Origin: Propionibacteriaceae bacterium | GTDB taxonomy: Bacteria; Actinomycetota; Actinomycetes; Propionibacteriales; Propionibacteriaceae | Direction of reading: 5' to 3' | Length of the DNA stretch: 7,161 nt | Assembly (NCBI GenBank): GCA_020438595.1 | Contig: JAGQUI010000133.1 | Coordinates: 1-7,161 of the forward strand | Shown: positions 1-6,046 of the stretch, in pieces | Numbering within the stretch: position 1 is the stretch's first letter | Layout: the number at the start of each line of letters is the position of its first letter | Made by a program: the position numbers and the translations under genes | The notes under the pieces: generated by a model | What the model was told of the DNA's origin: nothing | Seen by the model: the letters and a program-made list of their open reading frames with translations, nothing else | The model's database searches: none

Positions 1-1
1 C

Positions 2-71
2 CCAAATCGCCGACTTGTCAGAATCTCGTGCGGCTATAGCCGCATGAGATTCTGACAAGTCGGCGGTTTGG
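2..71. terminator. Long near-perfect palindrome, probable terminator
   Basis: Position i pairs with position 73-i across the whole stretch. All 35 pairs match except 7/66 and 28/45. Read as plus-strand RNA these two are U-G and G-U wobbles, so the hairpin is fully paired around a UAUA apex. Read as minus-strand RNA they are A-C mismatches. The palindrome begins 10 nt past the stop codon of the DUF6458 gene and no U-tract follows, as is common for actinobacterial terminators. It probably ends the minus-strand transcript and may also serve a converging gene off the left edge. A dispersed palindromic repeat is an alternative. Confidence 0.6.
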
Positions 72-81
72 CGTCGTGGGA

Positions 82-294
82 TCAGACCTGCTCATCGCGG
101 TGCTCGACGACGTTGGTGCGGCGGGTCGCCTGCGCGTTGGTGACCAGGCCGAGGATCACGGCAAGGACGCCGGCGCCCATGCAGATGTAGCCGATCATGG
201 TCAGGTTCACGCCGGAGATCGAATCCCTCACGGCGAAGCTGAGGATGGCACCGATCACCAGCAGGGCGATTCCGGTTCCCGTGGTCGTGGACAT
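82..294 (-). CDS. DUF6458 family small membrane protein
   Basis: A 70-residue protein with two hydrophobic segments, about residues 7-22 (GIALLVIGAILSFAVR) and 31-51 (LTMIGYICMGAGVLAVILGLV), followed by a short charged, cytoplasmic-type tail (TRRTNVVEHRDEQV). The pattern of a GAIL-FAV first helix, a short linker with I-G-V-N-L, then a glycine-rich second helix is that of actinobacterial DUF6458 proteins, whose function is unknown to me. The ATG at 294 has AAGGAG at 304-299, 4 nt upstream, which fixes the start. The gene lies 58 nt after the DUF2332 gene on the same strand and is probably its operon partner. The large palindrome follows its stop codon. The family assignment is from memory of sequence patterns. 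Confidence 0.8.
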   Translation of the reverse strand: MSTTTGTGIALLVIGAILSFAVRDSISGVNLTMIGYICMGAGVLAVILGLVTNAQATRRTNVVEHRDEQV

Positions 295-352
295 ATGGCT
301 CCTTCATTCGGTTGCCCAGGGACGCGTACCCGAACCGCCCCCGGCCGAAACC

Positions 353-1390
353 TCACCGCCAGGTGAGCCAGTAGCCGTGCGGGTGGCAGGTGGCCAGGGC
401 CCGGTCGGTCCGCCGGCCGTTCCGCCAGCTCGAGTACCCCAGCACGGTCGCGTCGTTGCCCACGAGGTCGGGTGGCAGCGGCAGCACCTCGACGATGAAG
501 GGCGACTCCGCCCACACCCAGTCGAGGTCGCGTTGCGCTCCGAGCGCCTCGACCACGCCGGCGAACTCCCGTTGCCGCCCGGGCTCGAGGTAGCAGAGCA
601 TCCAGGTCGTGGTGATCACCGGCGTGCCGTCGCCCAGTTCGGCCACCGCTGACGCCAGGCCTGCGACCGCGTCCCCACGGCGCACCGGTACCGGGTCGGC
701 CAGGAAGAGGGCGATGGCCCGCTGCAGCCGCACGAACCGGTCCGCCTGGTCGGGCCACACGCACGCCTCCAGCCAGCGGGCGTCGTCCGGATCGGTCAGG
801 TCGAGCGGGTTCGCGTCCAGGCCGAGCCGGGACGCGATCTCCGGCAGCCCGTCGGCCAGCCGCCGACCCTCGGGACGCACCGAGCACTCCAGCACCACCT
901 CCGAGGACCCCAGCACCCCGTGGCCGTCGGTGTAGGCGAGCCGGTCGAGCATCAGGTTGAGCCCGGCGCTGGCGCCGACGTCGAGGTGCGCCCGCGGCCC
1001 CGGCGGTAGCTGGCCGAACCCCGCGACCAGCACCGGCGCCCGTCCGATCTCGTTCGTCTGGGGCAGCCGGGTCGCCACCAGTTCGCGCAGTTCGGTGGCG
1101 TGGTCGGCGCAGAACGCGAGGAACTCGGGCACCGGGTCGCCGCTGTCGACGGCTCCACCGGCGAGGTTCGGGTAGAACCGGGCCAGCGGGTGGGACGGAT
1201 CGGCGAGCAGCAGGTAGTGCACGGCAGCGAGCAGGTTCACCGGCACGCGGGCGGGATCAGGCGCGTCCGCGAGCAGGTCGTCCAGCACCGGCCAGTCCGC
1301 GAGCGCCCTGCTGATCCGCGAGTAGAGGGGCGCCCGGTGGGCCGATGATTCGACGAAGTGGCGGAAGCGCGTCCGGACGGGATCAGCCAC
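353..1390 (-). CDS. DUF2332 domain-containing protein
   Basis: A soluble protein of 345 residues that matches the DUF2332 family over its full length: VNLLAAVHYLLL (about 51-62), a P-x-F FYPNL-type region (72-76), the family signature QTNEIGR (111-117), a glycine-rich LDVGASAGLNLMLDR (136-150), and a C-terminal H-P-H-G-Y-W end. No biochemical role is established that I know of. The LDVGASAGLN segment resembles motif I of Rossmann-fold methyltransferases, so a nucleotide- or SAM-binding role is possible but inferred. The GTG at 1390 is preferred over an upstream in-frame start at 1414 because GGAGG lies 9 nt before it and residues 1-8 of the longer form would only repeat the end of the regulator gene in another frame. 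The start overlaps the Lrp stop by 8 nt, implying translational coupling. Confidence 0.85.
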   Translation of the reverse strand: MADPVRTRFRHFVESSAHRAPLYSRISRALADWPVLDDLLADAPDPARVPVNLLAAVHYLLLADPSHPLARFYPNLAGGAVDSGDPVPEFLAFCADHATELRELVATRLPQTNEIGRAPVLVAGFGQLPPGPRAHLDVGASAGLNLMLDRLAYTDGHGVLGSSEVVLECSVRPEGRRLADGLPEIASRLGLDANPLDLTDPDDARWLEACVWPDQADRFVRLQRAIALFLADPVPVRRGDAVAGLASAVAELGDGTPVITTTWMLCYLEPGRQREFAGVVEALGAQRDLDWVWAESPFIVEVLPLPPDLVGNDATVLGYSSWRNGRRTDRALATCHPHGYWLTWR

Positions 1391-1862
1391 GCGCGGCCAC
1401 CTCCAGCAGCGCACGCATCCGGGTGGGCAACACTTCGGCCAGCGAGATCGCCGTGCTGCTTCGCGTCACACCGGGAATCTCGAGCATGGCGTTGGTGACC
1501 CGGTACAGGTGCGCGGTGTCCCGGGCCACCACCTTCACCAGCAGGTCGGCGTCGCCGGTCGTGGAGTGGATCTCGATCACCTCCGGCAACGCCACCACAC
1601 CGGCCGCGGCCGCGTCGCCGCTGGACTGGCTGATCTCCAGCGACACGAACGCGACCAGGGGGTAGCCGAGCGCGGCGTGGTCCACGCGCTGGCCGAAGTC
1701 GCGCAGCGCCCCGGCCGCTTCCAGTCGTTTCAGCCGGGCCTGCACGGTGTTCCTGGCCACGCCGAGGGTGCGGGAGATGGCGAGGGTGGTGGCGTCCGGG
1801 TCGTCGTCCAGGGCGAGCAGGATCCTGGCGTCCAGCGGGTCGATCGCGGTCATGTTGAGCAT
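1383..1862 (-). CDS. Lrp/AsnC family transcriptional regulator
   Basis: A protein of about 159 residues with the standard Lrp/AsnC layout. The N-terminal helix-turn-helix reads IDPLDARILLALDDDPDA, then ISRTLGVARNTVQARLKRLE with recognition helix near 36-48. The C-terminal ligand-sensing RAM domain (about 65-142) carries VIEIHSTTGDADLLVKVVA. Such regulators bind amino acids or related metabolites and act as dimers or octamers. Three in-frame ATGs are possible (1865, 1862, 1853). GGTGA, complementary to the 16S tail, ends 2 nt before 1865 and 5 nt before 1862, so 1862 was chosen. The 1853 start gives the conserved MTAIDPLDARIL but lacks a well-placed ribosome site. It is divergent from the Pat-type aminotransferase gene and overlaps the DUF2332 gene. 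It probably controls the divergent pair and itself. Confidence 0.88.
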   Translation of the reverse strand: MLNMTAIDPLDARILLALDDDPDATTLAISRTLGVARNTVQARLKRLEAAGALRDFGQRVDHAALGYPLVAFVSLEISQSSGDAAAAGVVALPEVIEIHSTTGDADLLVKVVARDTAHLYRVTNAMLEIPGVTRSSTAISLAEVLPTRMRALLEVAARG

Positions 1863-1870
1863 CATGCTCA
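1856..1870. promoter_or_regulatory. 15-bp palindrome, candidate Lrp operator
   Basis: TGAGCAT-C-ATGCTCA is a perfect 7-bp inverted repeat around one base. It overlaps the candidate start codons of the Lrp-family gene and lies on the regulator side of the divergent intergenic region. Lrp/AsnC dimers bind short imperfect palindromes of about this size, so an autoregulatory operator is likely. A one-base spacer makes an RNA hairpin less plausible than a protein site. Binding is inferred. Confidence 0.45.
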
Positions 1871-1972
1871 CCCCAACCCCGAAATGGAAGCACTGTGCCC
1901 AGCTGAGTCGTCCCCGGTTGCGCAGGCTGGCCGGAGTTCGCCACCATGGCCGCATCCGTTGAAAGGTGAACC

Positions 1973-3049
1973 GTGGATCCCGTCGCGCTCCCCCGGCCCC
2001 GTGCCGCCGTCGAAGCCCTGCCCGCCTATGTGGCCGGACGCAAGGCCACCGGCACGGACGTCGCCCCGCTCGCGTCCAACGAGAGCCACTTCCCGCCGCT
2101 GCCGAAGGTGCTGGACGCCATCGCCGCGGCGGCCGGACGCGTGCACCGCTACCCCGACATGGCCACCACCACGCTGCGGCAGCGGCTGGCCGAGGTGAAC
2201 GGCGTCGGCATCGACGAGGTCGCGGTCGGGCCCGGCAGCGTCGGCGTGCTCTCCGAGCTGATCGCCGCGCTCTGCGACGCCGGGGACGACGTGGTGTTCG
2301 CCTGGCGCTCGTTCGAGGCCTACCCGATCCTGTGCCAGGTCGCCGGCGCGCACGCGATCCGCGTCCCGCTGCGGCCCGACGAGGGTCACGACCTGCCCGC
2401 GATGCTGTCGGCGATCACCACGCGTACGAAGGTCGTGCTGCTGTGCTCGCCGAACAACCCGACCGGGACCGGGATCGGGCTCGATGAGTTGTCGGCCTTC
2501 CTGGAGCTGGTGCCCTCGAGCGTGCTGGTGGTGCTGGACGAGGCGTACCGCGAGTTCGGGGCCACCGAACTGGACACGCTCGCGCTGTACCGGCGCTACC
2601 CGAACCTGTGCCTGCTGCGCACCTTCTCCAAGGCGTACGGCCTGGCCGGGCTGCGGGTGGGCTACGCCATCGCGCGTCCGGAGGTCGCCGAGGGCCTGCG
2701 TCGCACCCAGGTGCCGTTCTCGGTCAGCAACGTCGCCGAGGCGGCCGCGCTGGCCGCGCTCGACTCCGCCGACGAGGTGGCGGAGCGGGCCGCGTCCGTG
2801 ATCTCAGAGCGGCCCCGGGTCGAGGCCGCCCTGCGGGAGTTGGGCTGGGCCGTGCCGGACGGCGAGGCGAACTTCTTCTGGCTGCGCTGCGGCGACGCCG
2901 AGCGGGAGCGGCTGGTGGCGGCGTTCGACGCGGCGGGCGTGATGGTGCGTGGCTACGCGGGCGACGGGATCCGGGTGACCCTGGCCGACCGCGCGACGAA
3001 CGACCGGGTGCTCGCGGTGCTGGCCGGCTTCGAACGGGAGCAGTCATGA
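1973..3049 (+). CDS. pat: Pat/HisC2-type aromatic aminotransferase (PLP)
   Basis: A PLP-dependent fold-type I aminotransferase of 358 residues. Visible landmarks are LASNES (33-38), RYPD (59-62), FAWRSFEAYP (109-118), the SPNNPTG substrate/PLP loop (159-165), DEAY (189-192), the Schiff-base lysine K220 in RTFSKAYGLAGLRVGY, R228 of the same motif, and the carboxylate-binding R334 in DGIRVTLA. The LASNES start, the WRSFEAYP segment and VPF-S-V-S-N after the lysine motif agree better with mycobacterial Pat (HisC2, putative phenylalanine aminotransferase) than with true histidinol-phosphate aminotransferase, which it resembles overall. It likely interconverts aromatic amino acids and 2-oxo acids. 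The GTG start follows AAAGGTGA. The stop overlaps the yitT-family start (ATGA). Histidinol-phosphate activity cannot be excluded. Confidence 0.85.
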   Translation: MDPVALPRPRAAVEALPAYVAGRKATGTDVAPLASNESHFPPLPKVLDAIAAAAGRVHRYPDMATTTLRQRLAEVNGVGIDEVAVGPGSVGVLSELIAALCDAGDDVVFAWRSFEAYPILCQVAGAHAIRVPLRPDEGHDLPAMLSAITTRTKVVLLCSPNNPTGTGIGLDELSAFLELVPSSVLVVLDEAYREFGATELDTLALYRRYPNLCLLRTFSKAYGLAGLRVGYAIARPEVAEGLRRTQVPFSVSNVAEAAALAALDSADEVAERAASVISERPRVEAALRELGWAVPDGEANFFWLRCGDAERERLVAAFDAAGVMVRGYAGDGIRVTLADRATNDRVLAVLAGFEREQS

Positions 3050-3666
3050 CCACCCGTCAGGTCGAGGAGACCGGGTTGCGGCACAGCCTGGTCGAGGACG
3101 CGTTCGGCCTCATCACCGGCACGTTCGTGGCGTCGCTGGGCATCTTCCTGCTGAAGTCGGCCCACGCGGTCACCGGCGGGACGGCGGGCCTGTCGCTGCT
3201 GCTCAGCTACGCGACGGGGATCTCGTTCGGCGTGCTCTACTTCGTGACCAACCTGCCGTTCCTCGTGCTCGCCGTCCGCAACAAGGGCTGGGACTTCTCG
3301 GTGCGCACGCTGCTCTCGATCGCGATGGTCTCAGGCTTCGCCTACCTGCACCCGCTGATGTTCCCCGGCATCCAGTTGAACCCGGTCTACGCGACCCTGG
3401 TCGGCAACCTGCTCGCGGGCGTCGGCATGCTGATGGTGTTCCGGCACCGGTCCAGCCTCGGCGGGCTGAACACGCTGGCCCTGATCGTGCAGGACAAGGT
3501 CGGCTGGCGCGCCGGCTACGTGCAAATGGCCATGGACGTGACGATCATCGTGGCCGCGCTGAGCGTGGTGCCGCCGGCGAACGTGCTGCTCTCCGCGGCC
3601 GGTGCCGTGGTGCTGAACATCGTGCTCGCCCTGAACCACCGGCCCGGGCGCTACCTGGGCTACTGA
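3046..3666 (+). CDS. YitT family integral membrane protein
   Basis: A 206-residue polytopic membrane protein. Hydrophobic segments are near 18-38 (FGLITGTFVASLGIFLLKSA), 44-78 (a GGTAGLSLLLSYATGISFG helix pair), 84-106, 113-132 and 157-198. TGGTAGL and the later SSLGGLNTLALIVQDKVGW are the repeated glycine motifs typical of YitT (DUF161) proteins. The C-terminal soluble DUF2179 domain of the Bacillus type is absent, so this is the short form, complete at its C-terminus. The substrate is unknown for the family. The ATG lies in ATGA with the aminotransferase stop, so the two are translationally coupled, which suggests, without proof, transport or sensing of an amino acid or its keto acid. The frame stays open upstream to 2608, but that stretch is inside pat. 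Confidence 0.85.
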   Translation: MTTRQVEETGLRHSLVEDAFGLITGTFVASLGIFLLKSAHAVTGGTAGLSLLLSYATGISFGVLYFVTNLPFLVLAVRNKGWDFSVRTLLSIAMVSGFAYLHPLMFPGIQLNPVYATLVGNLLAGVGMLMVFRHRSSLGGLNTLALIVQDKVGWRAGYVQMAMDVTIIVAALSVVPPANVLLSAAGAVVLNIVLALNHRPGRYLGY

Positions 3667-4436
3667 GCCGCGGCGGAGGCAGGCGTCGTCGCGCGCCGGG
3701 CGATCCAGGTCGCGCGGAGGGTCTGTTCGTCCGCCGGCACGTCGGTGTACTCCTCGGTGACCGCCACGAGCTCGAAGCCGGCCCCGGCCAGCGCCGAGCG
3801 GACCGCGTCGTCGGAGTGGAGGTGCTGGAGGTGTTGCTCCGTGAAGGGCTCCACTCCGGCCCCGGAGACCTCGATCCGGGACCAGCAGGTGCGTGCCGCG
3901 CGGTCGACGGTGTAGCGGATGACGTAGCTGGTCCCGTCCTGCTCGCCCTCGACGGCGGGCGTGCTCTCCGCGAGGTCGAGCATCGCGTCGGCGTGCAGGT
4001 CGAAGACGAACCATCCGCCCGGGCGCAGGTGCGCGGCGACGGCCGACAGGGTGCGGCGGAAGTCGGCCGGGGCCAGGTAGTTCAGGCCGTCGAAGGTCGA
4101 CACCGCGGCGTCGAAGCCGCCGGGGACGGGCAGGTCCGGCAGCGTCGCCGGCACCAGGTCGACGTCCGGACCGAGGAGCCGCCGGGCGCGCGCCAGCATC
4201 GCGGACGAGGCGTCGACACCGGTGACCAGATAGCCGCGGTCGAGGAGTTCTGCGGCCAGGAGCCCGGTGCCGCAGCACACGTCGAGCACCCGGCGCACAC
4301 CGGCCGGGTCACCGCGCCACAGGTGGTCGAGGTAGCCGGCCCAGACGGGGTAGCAGGGGTCGACGACGATCTCGTCGTAGATGCCTGCCAGCCGGGAGTA
4401 GGGCTCGACCTCGCGCAGTCCGCGGTGCGGGTTCAG
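3660..4436 (-). CDS. Class I SAM-dependent methyltransferase, CTG start
   Basis: A 258-residue protein if read from CTG at 4436. PYSRLAGIYDEIV and YPVWAGYLDHLW (about 12-40) are the usual N-terminal cap of these methyltransferases. Motif I is VLDVCCGTGLLA (50-61), the acidic residue D75 in VTGVDASSAML binds ribose, FDAAVSTFDGLNYL (108-121) is motif II, and LRPGGWFVFDL (137-147) is the post-II region. The substrate is unknown. The earliest usual start codon is GTG at 4298, which would cut off the cap and leave motif I at the very N-terminus. No ATG, GTG or TTG occurs in frame between 4298 and about 4500. CTG at 4436 forms CTGA with the SHOCT stop, so coupled re-initiation is the best model. 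Its end overlaps yitT convergently by 7 nt. Confidence 0.8.
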   Translation of the reverse strand: MNPHRGLREVEPYSRLAGIYDEIVVDPCYPVWAGYLDHLWRGDPAGVRRVLDVCCGTGLLAAELLDRGYLVTGVDASSAMLARARRLLGPDVDLVPATLPDLPVPGGFDAAVSTFDGLNYLAPADFRRTLSAVAAHLRPGGWFVFDLHADAMLDLAESTPAVEGEQDGTSYVIRYTVDRAARTCWSRIEVSGAGVEPFTEQHLQHLHSDDAVRSALAGAGFELVAVTEEYTDVPADEQTLRATWIARRATTPASAAAQ

Positions 4437-4780
4437 AGGCCGAGGAGCTTGGCCTTGGCCGCCGCGAACTCCGCGTCGGACAGGATGCCGGAGGCGTGCA
4501 GCTGGGCGAGCTGGTTCAGCTCGGCGATCGTGTCGCTCTGGGCCGGTGCCGCCGCAGCGGGTGCCACCGGCGGGGCGGCGACCGCCTGCTGGGCGGCGGC
4601 CTGCTGCGCGGCCTGCTGCATCGCTTCCTGCTGCTGGTAGGCGGCGACCTGCTGGGCGTTGTAGGCCGCCTCCTGCTGGGCTTCGTAACGGCCTGCCTGC
4701 CGGCGGGCGACCCGTCCGGAGACGGCCGTGGCGGTACCGGCGACCACCGCGGTGCGGGCGGCCATACGCAAGAGTCCCAT
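4433..4780 (-). CDS. SHOCT domain-containing protein, Q/A-rich
   Basis: A 115-residue protein in three parts. Residues 1-25 are a weakly hydrophobic, basic segment (MGLLRMAARTAVVAGTA), possibly membrane-associated. Residues 30-68 are a low-complexity region rich in Gln, Ala and Tyr (AQQEAAYNAQQVAAYQQQEA), probably helical, followed by an AP-rich linker. Residues 83-115 are the SHOCT module, with IAELNQLAQLHASGILSDAEF then AAAKAKLLGL, where L, G-I-L and F are the conserved positions. SHOCT motifs are short C-terminal modules thought to mediate oligomerisation. The ATG at 4780 has AGAGAGGTAG about 4-6 nt upstream. It lies 35 nt after the DUF6325 gene, a common partner, and touches the methyltransferase start. 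Confidence 0.85.
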   Translation of the reverse strand: MGLLRMAARTAVVAGTATAVSGRVARRQAGRYEAQQEAAYNAQQVAAYQQQEAMQQAAQQAAAQQAVAAPPVAPAAAAPAQSDTIAELNQLAQLHASGILSDAEFAAAKAKLLGL

Positions 4781-4815
4781 CGAACTACCTCTCTGTCTGT
4801 GTGGGTGGTGCCAGG

Positions 4816-5229
4816 TCAGTCCGTCAGGACGGCCTGGGCGACGTCGACCGGGATCCGGACGTGGTCCATCACGACGGCGTCCGCGGCCTGCAGGGCATCG
4901 ACCAGTCTGGCCGCCCACAGGTTCTCGACGGCGATCAGCATCGCCGAACTGTTCGGCAGCAGGTCCTCGCTGATCTCCTCGGCATCCTCGGGGCCGAGCA
5001 CGCCCGGCTGGCTGATCTCGAGGCCGACGAACTCGGCGCCCGTCTCGGCGTCGAGGTCCTGCACCTGCAGGGCCGTGAGCACGCCGTCGGCGTCCTTGCT
5101 CACGAACTCGAGGTCGAGGACGCGAATGGTCCCGTTCTCCACCTGTTCCAGGATCGCCGGCGCAATCCGCCCGGTGAACTTGTTGCCGGGAAATCCGATG
5201 ATGTACACATCGACCGGGCCGACTGCCAT
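4816..5229 (-). CDS. DUF6325 family protein
   Basis: A soluble, acidic protein of 137 residues that reads like actinobacterial DUF6325: MAVGPVDVYIIGFPGNKFTG (1-20), then RIAPAILEQVENGTIRVLDL (21-40), FVSKDADGVLTALQVQDLD (42-60), then NSSAMLIAVENLWAARLVDAL (93-113) and a C-terminal HVRIPVDVAQAVL. The function is unknown. The G-F-P-G-N and VENLWAA blocks are the parts I would use to identify the family. The ATG at 5229 has GAGGAG 5 nt upstream. The frame stays open to 5286, but those residues have no good ribosome site and are unlike the family. It is the first gene of a minus-strand run with SHOCT and the methyltransferase. A weak -10-like TAGGGT lies at 5290-5285, without a convincing -35. 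Confidence 0.85.
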   Translation of the reverse strand: MAVGPVDVYIIGFPGNKFTGRIAPAILEQVENGTIRVLDLEFVSKDADGVLTALQVQDLDAETGAEFVGLEISQPGVLGPEDAEEISEDLLPNSSAMLIAVENLWAARLVDALQAADAVVMDHVRIPVDVAQAVLTD

Positions 5230-5529
5230 GGTTGCTCCTCGCTCGCATCGGTTCGGGCGACCGGCTCCCTGGTCGCCGAAACCCACCCTAGACGTCGTGC
5301 GCGGCTACCGACAGCAGATCCGTCCATCTCCGTTGGCTCTCTCGTGTGGGCGACTCGAGACCGCATCGTCCGCACTCTCATAGCCGATGCGGATGGTCGA
5401 GCTTGCCGTGACCAGGGCCCGTGCGCGGGGCCACTCGGGCGTCGGTGTGGCCGCGTGGAGCAGGTATTGGGGCAGTTTCCAGGCACCCCTGCCACCTTAT
5501 GGCCCCTGAAGCAGCTTTTGCGCGCTCTG

Positions 5530-5563
5530 GGCCGCTTCATAAGCTGCGTCGAGCGGCCAGAAC
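5530..5563. repeat. Direct hairpin repeat, copy A
   Basis: This 34-base unit pairs GGCCGCT (5530-5536) with AGCGGCC (5552-5558) around a 15-base loop containing CATAAGCTGC. It aligns with copy B at 28 of 33 positions plus one gap. AAGCTGC in the loop is also inverted relative to GCAGCTT at 5511-5517. It lies downstream of the minus-strand gene ending at 5642, so it could terminate that transcript or belong to a dispersed repeat family. Confidence 0.6.
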
Positions 5564-5581
5564 GCGATCGGCCGCCGGCTC

Positions 5582-5614
5582 GGCCGCTCATAAGCTGCCT
5601 GATGCGGCCACAAC
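5582..5614. repeat. Direct hairpin repeat, copy B
   Basis: This 33-base unit pairs GGCCGC (5582-5587) with GCGGCC (5604-5609) around a 16-base loop. The loop core CATAAGCTGC is identical to that of copy A, 51 bp away. The sequence between the loop core and the right arm is diverged while both arms are kept, which suggests the stem-loop matters more than that segment. Confidence 0.6.
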
Positions 5615-5641
5615 CTCACGCTCATGCCGCATGTGGTGCGG

Positions 5642-6046
5642 TCAGGCCACGTGCACTGCGAGGTGATCGCGAAGCGATGCCACCTCGTTCGCCAGTTCCT
5701 CTGCTGGATACGCCTTCGACTTGCGTGGCAGGTGTTCCCGGACAAGTCGCTCGGTTTCAGGTAGGACGCTGACCAGCCATTGCCGGACGTCTTGCGGGGT
5801 CTCGAATCCCTTAGGGACTGAGTGCCAGACGATGAAGCGTCTCTGCGTGCGTCCAACCGGTCCGGGCTTCACTCCATAGGGCTCATCTGGCTCGCGGAAG
5901 TTGTGCCACGTCAAGAAGGCGAAGTCGACTACGTACTGGTCGTCACTGGTTTTGGGACTGAACGCACGGATCTCCTGCTGGACAACATGAAGCGCGGCTT
6001 TCGGAGGTCCCCACTCAGCGAGGATTCCGCCACTAACGAAGGGCAT
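5642..6046 (-). CDS. Hypothetical protein, family not recognised
   Basis: A protein of 134 residues from ATG 6046, or 146 from GTG 6082. Neither start has a good ribosome site, and 6046 was chosen because the extra residues are low in character. It appears soluble: an aromatic-rich, probably beta-strand N-terminal half (QYVVDFAFLTWHNF, then RRFIVWHSVPKGF), then a helical half (DVRQWLVSVLPETERLVREH, ELANEVASLRDHLAVHVA). No signal peptide, membrane segment or catalytic motif is seen. Third codon positions are less G/C-rich than in the other genes, and codons such as CTA, TTG, AGA and GTA occur, which points to more recent acquisition. Repeats lie just downstream and a long gap lies upstream. 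The protein-like composition makes it a real gene; its function is unknown. Confidence 0.65.
   Translation of the reverse strand: MPFVSGGILAEWGPPKAALHVVQQEIRAFSPKTSDDQYVVDFAFLTWHNFREPDEPYGVKPGPVGRTQRRFIVWHSVPKGFETPQDVRQWLVSVLPETERLVREHLPRKSKAYPAEELANEVASLRDHLAVHVA

Larger units (their letters stand above)
5230..5641. other. 412-bp intergenic region with repeats
   Basis: No convincing gene is seen. The right third (5529-5633) holds two direct hairpin repeats and further short palindromes, such as CATGC-C-GCATG at 5623-5633. The left part should hold the promoter of the DUF6325 gene, but no strong -35/-10 pair is visible. The plus-strand frames open here are shadows with no protein-like character. 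Confidence 0.6.

Noticed and set aside
255..887. A minus-strand open frame inside the DUF2332 gene
   Set aside because: Arg/Gly/Ala-rich shadow of the DUF2332 reading frame, without a ribosome site.
2608..3045. In-frame upstream extension of the YitT gene to an ATG at 2608
   Set aside because: The extension lies inside pat in another frame and reads as Arg/Gly-rich shadow; the family N-terminus fits ATG 3046.
4590..4690. CTG/CAG-rich repetitive stretch, considered as a microsatellite
   Set aside because: It is explained by the Gln/Ala-rich region of the SHOCT protein and is not a regular tandem array.
5285..5313. Possible sigma-70-type promoter for the DUF6325 gene
   Set aside because: TAGGGT fits the -10 pattern loosely, but the -35 position reads TGTCGG, too weak to call.
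4546..5772. A 408-codon plus-strand open frame across the SHOCT and DUF6325 genes
   Set aside because: It is antisense to two well-supported genes, has low-complexity Arg/Pro/Gly composition, and reflects high GC with few stop codons.
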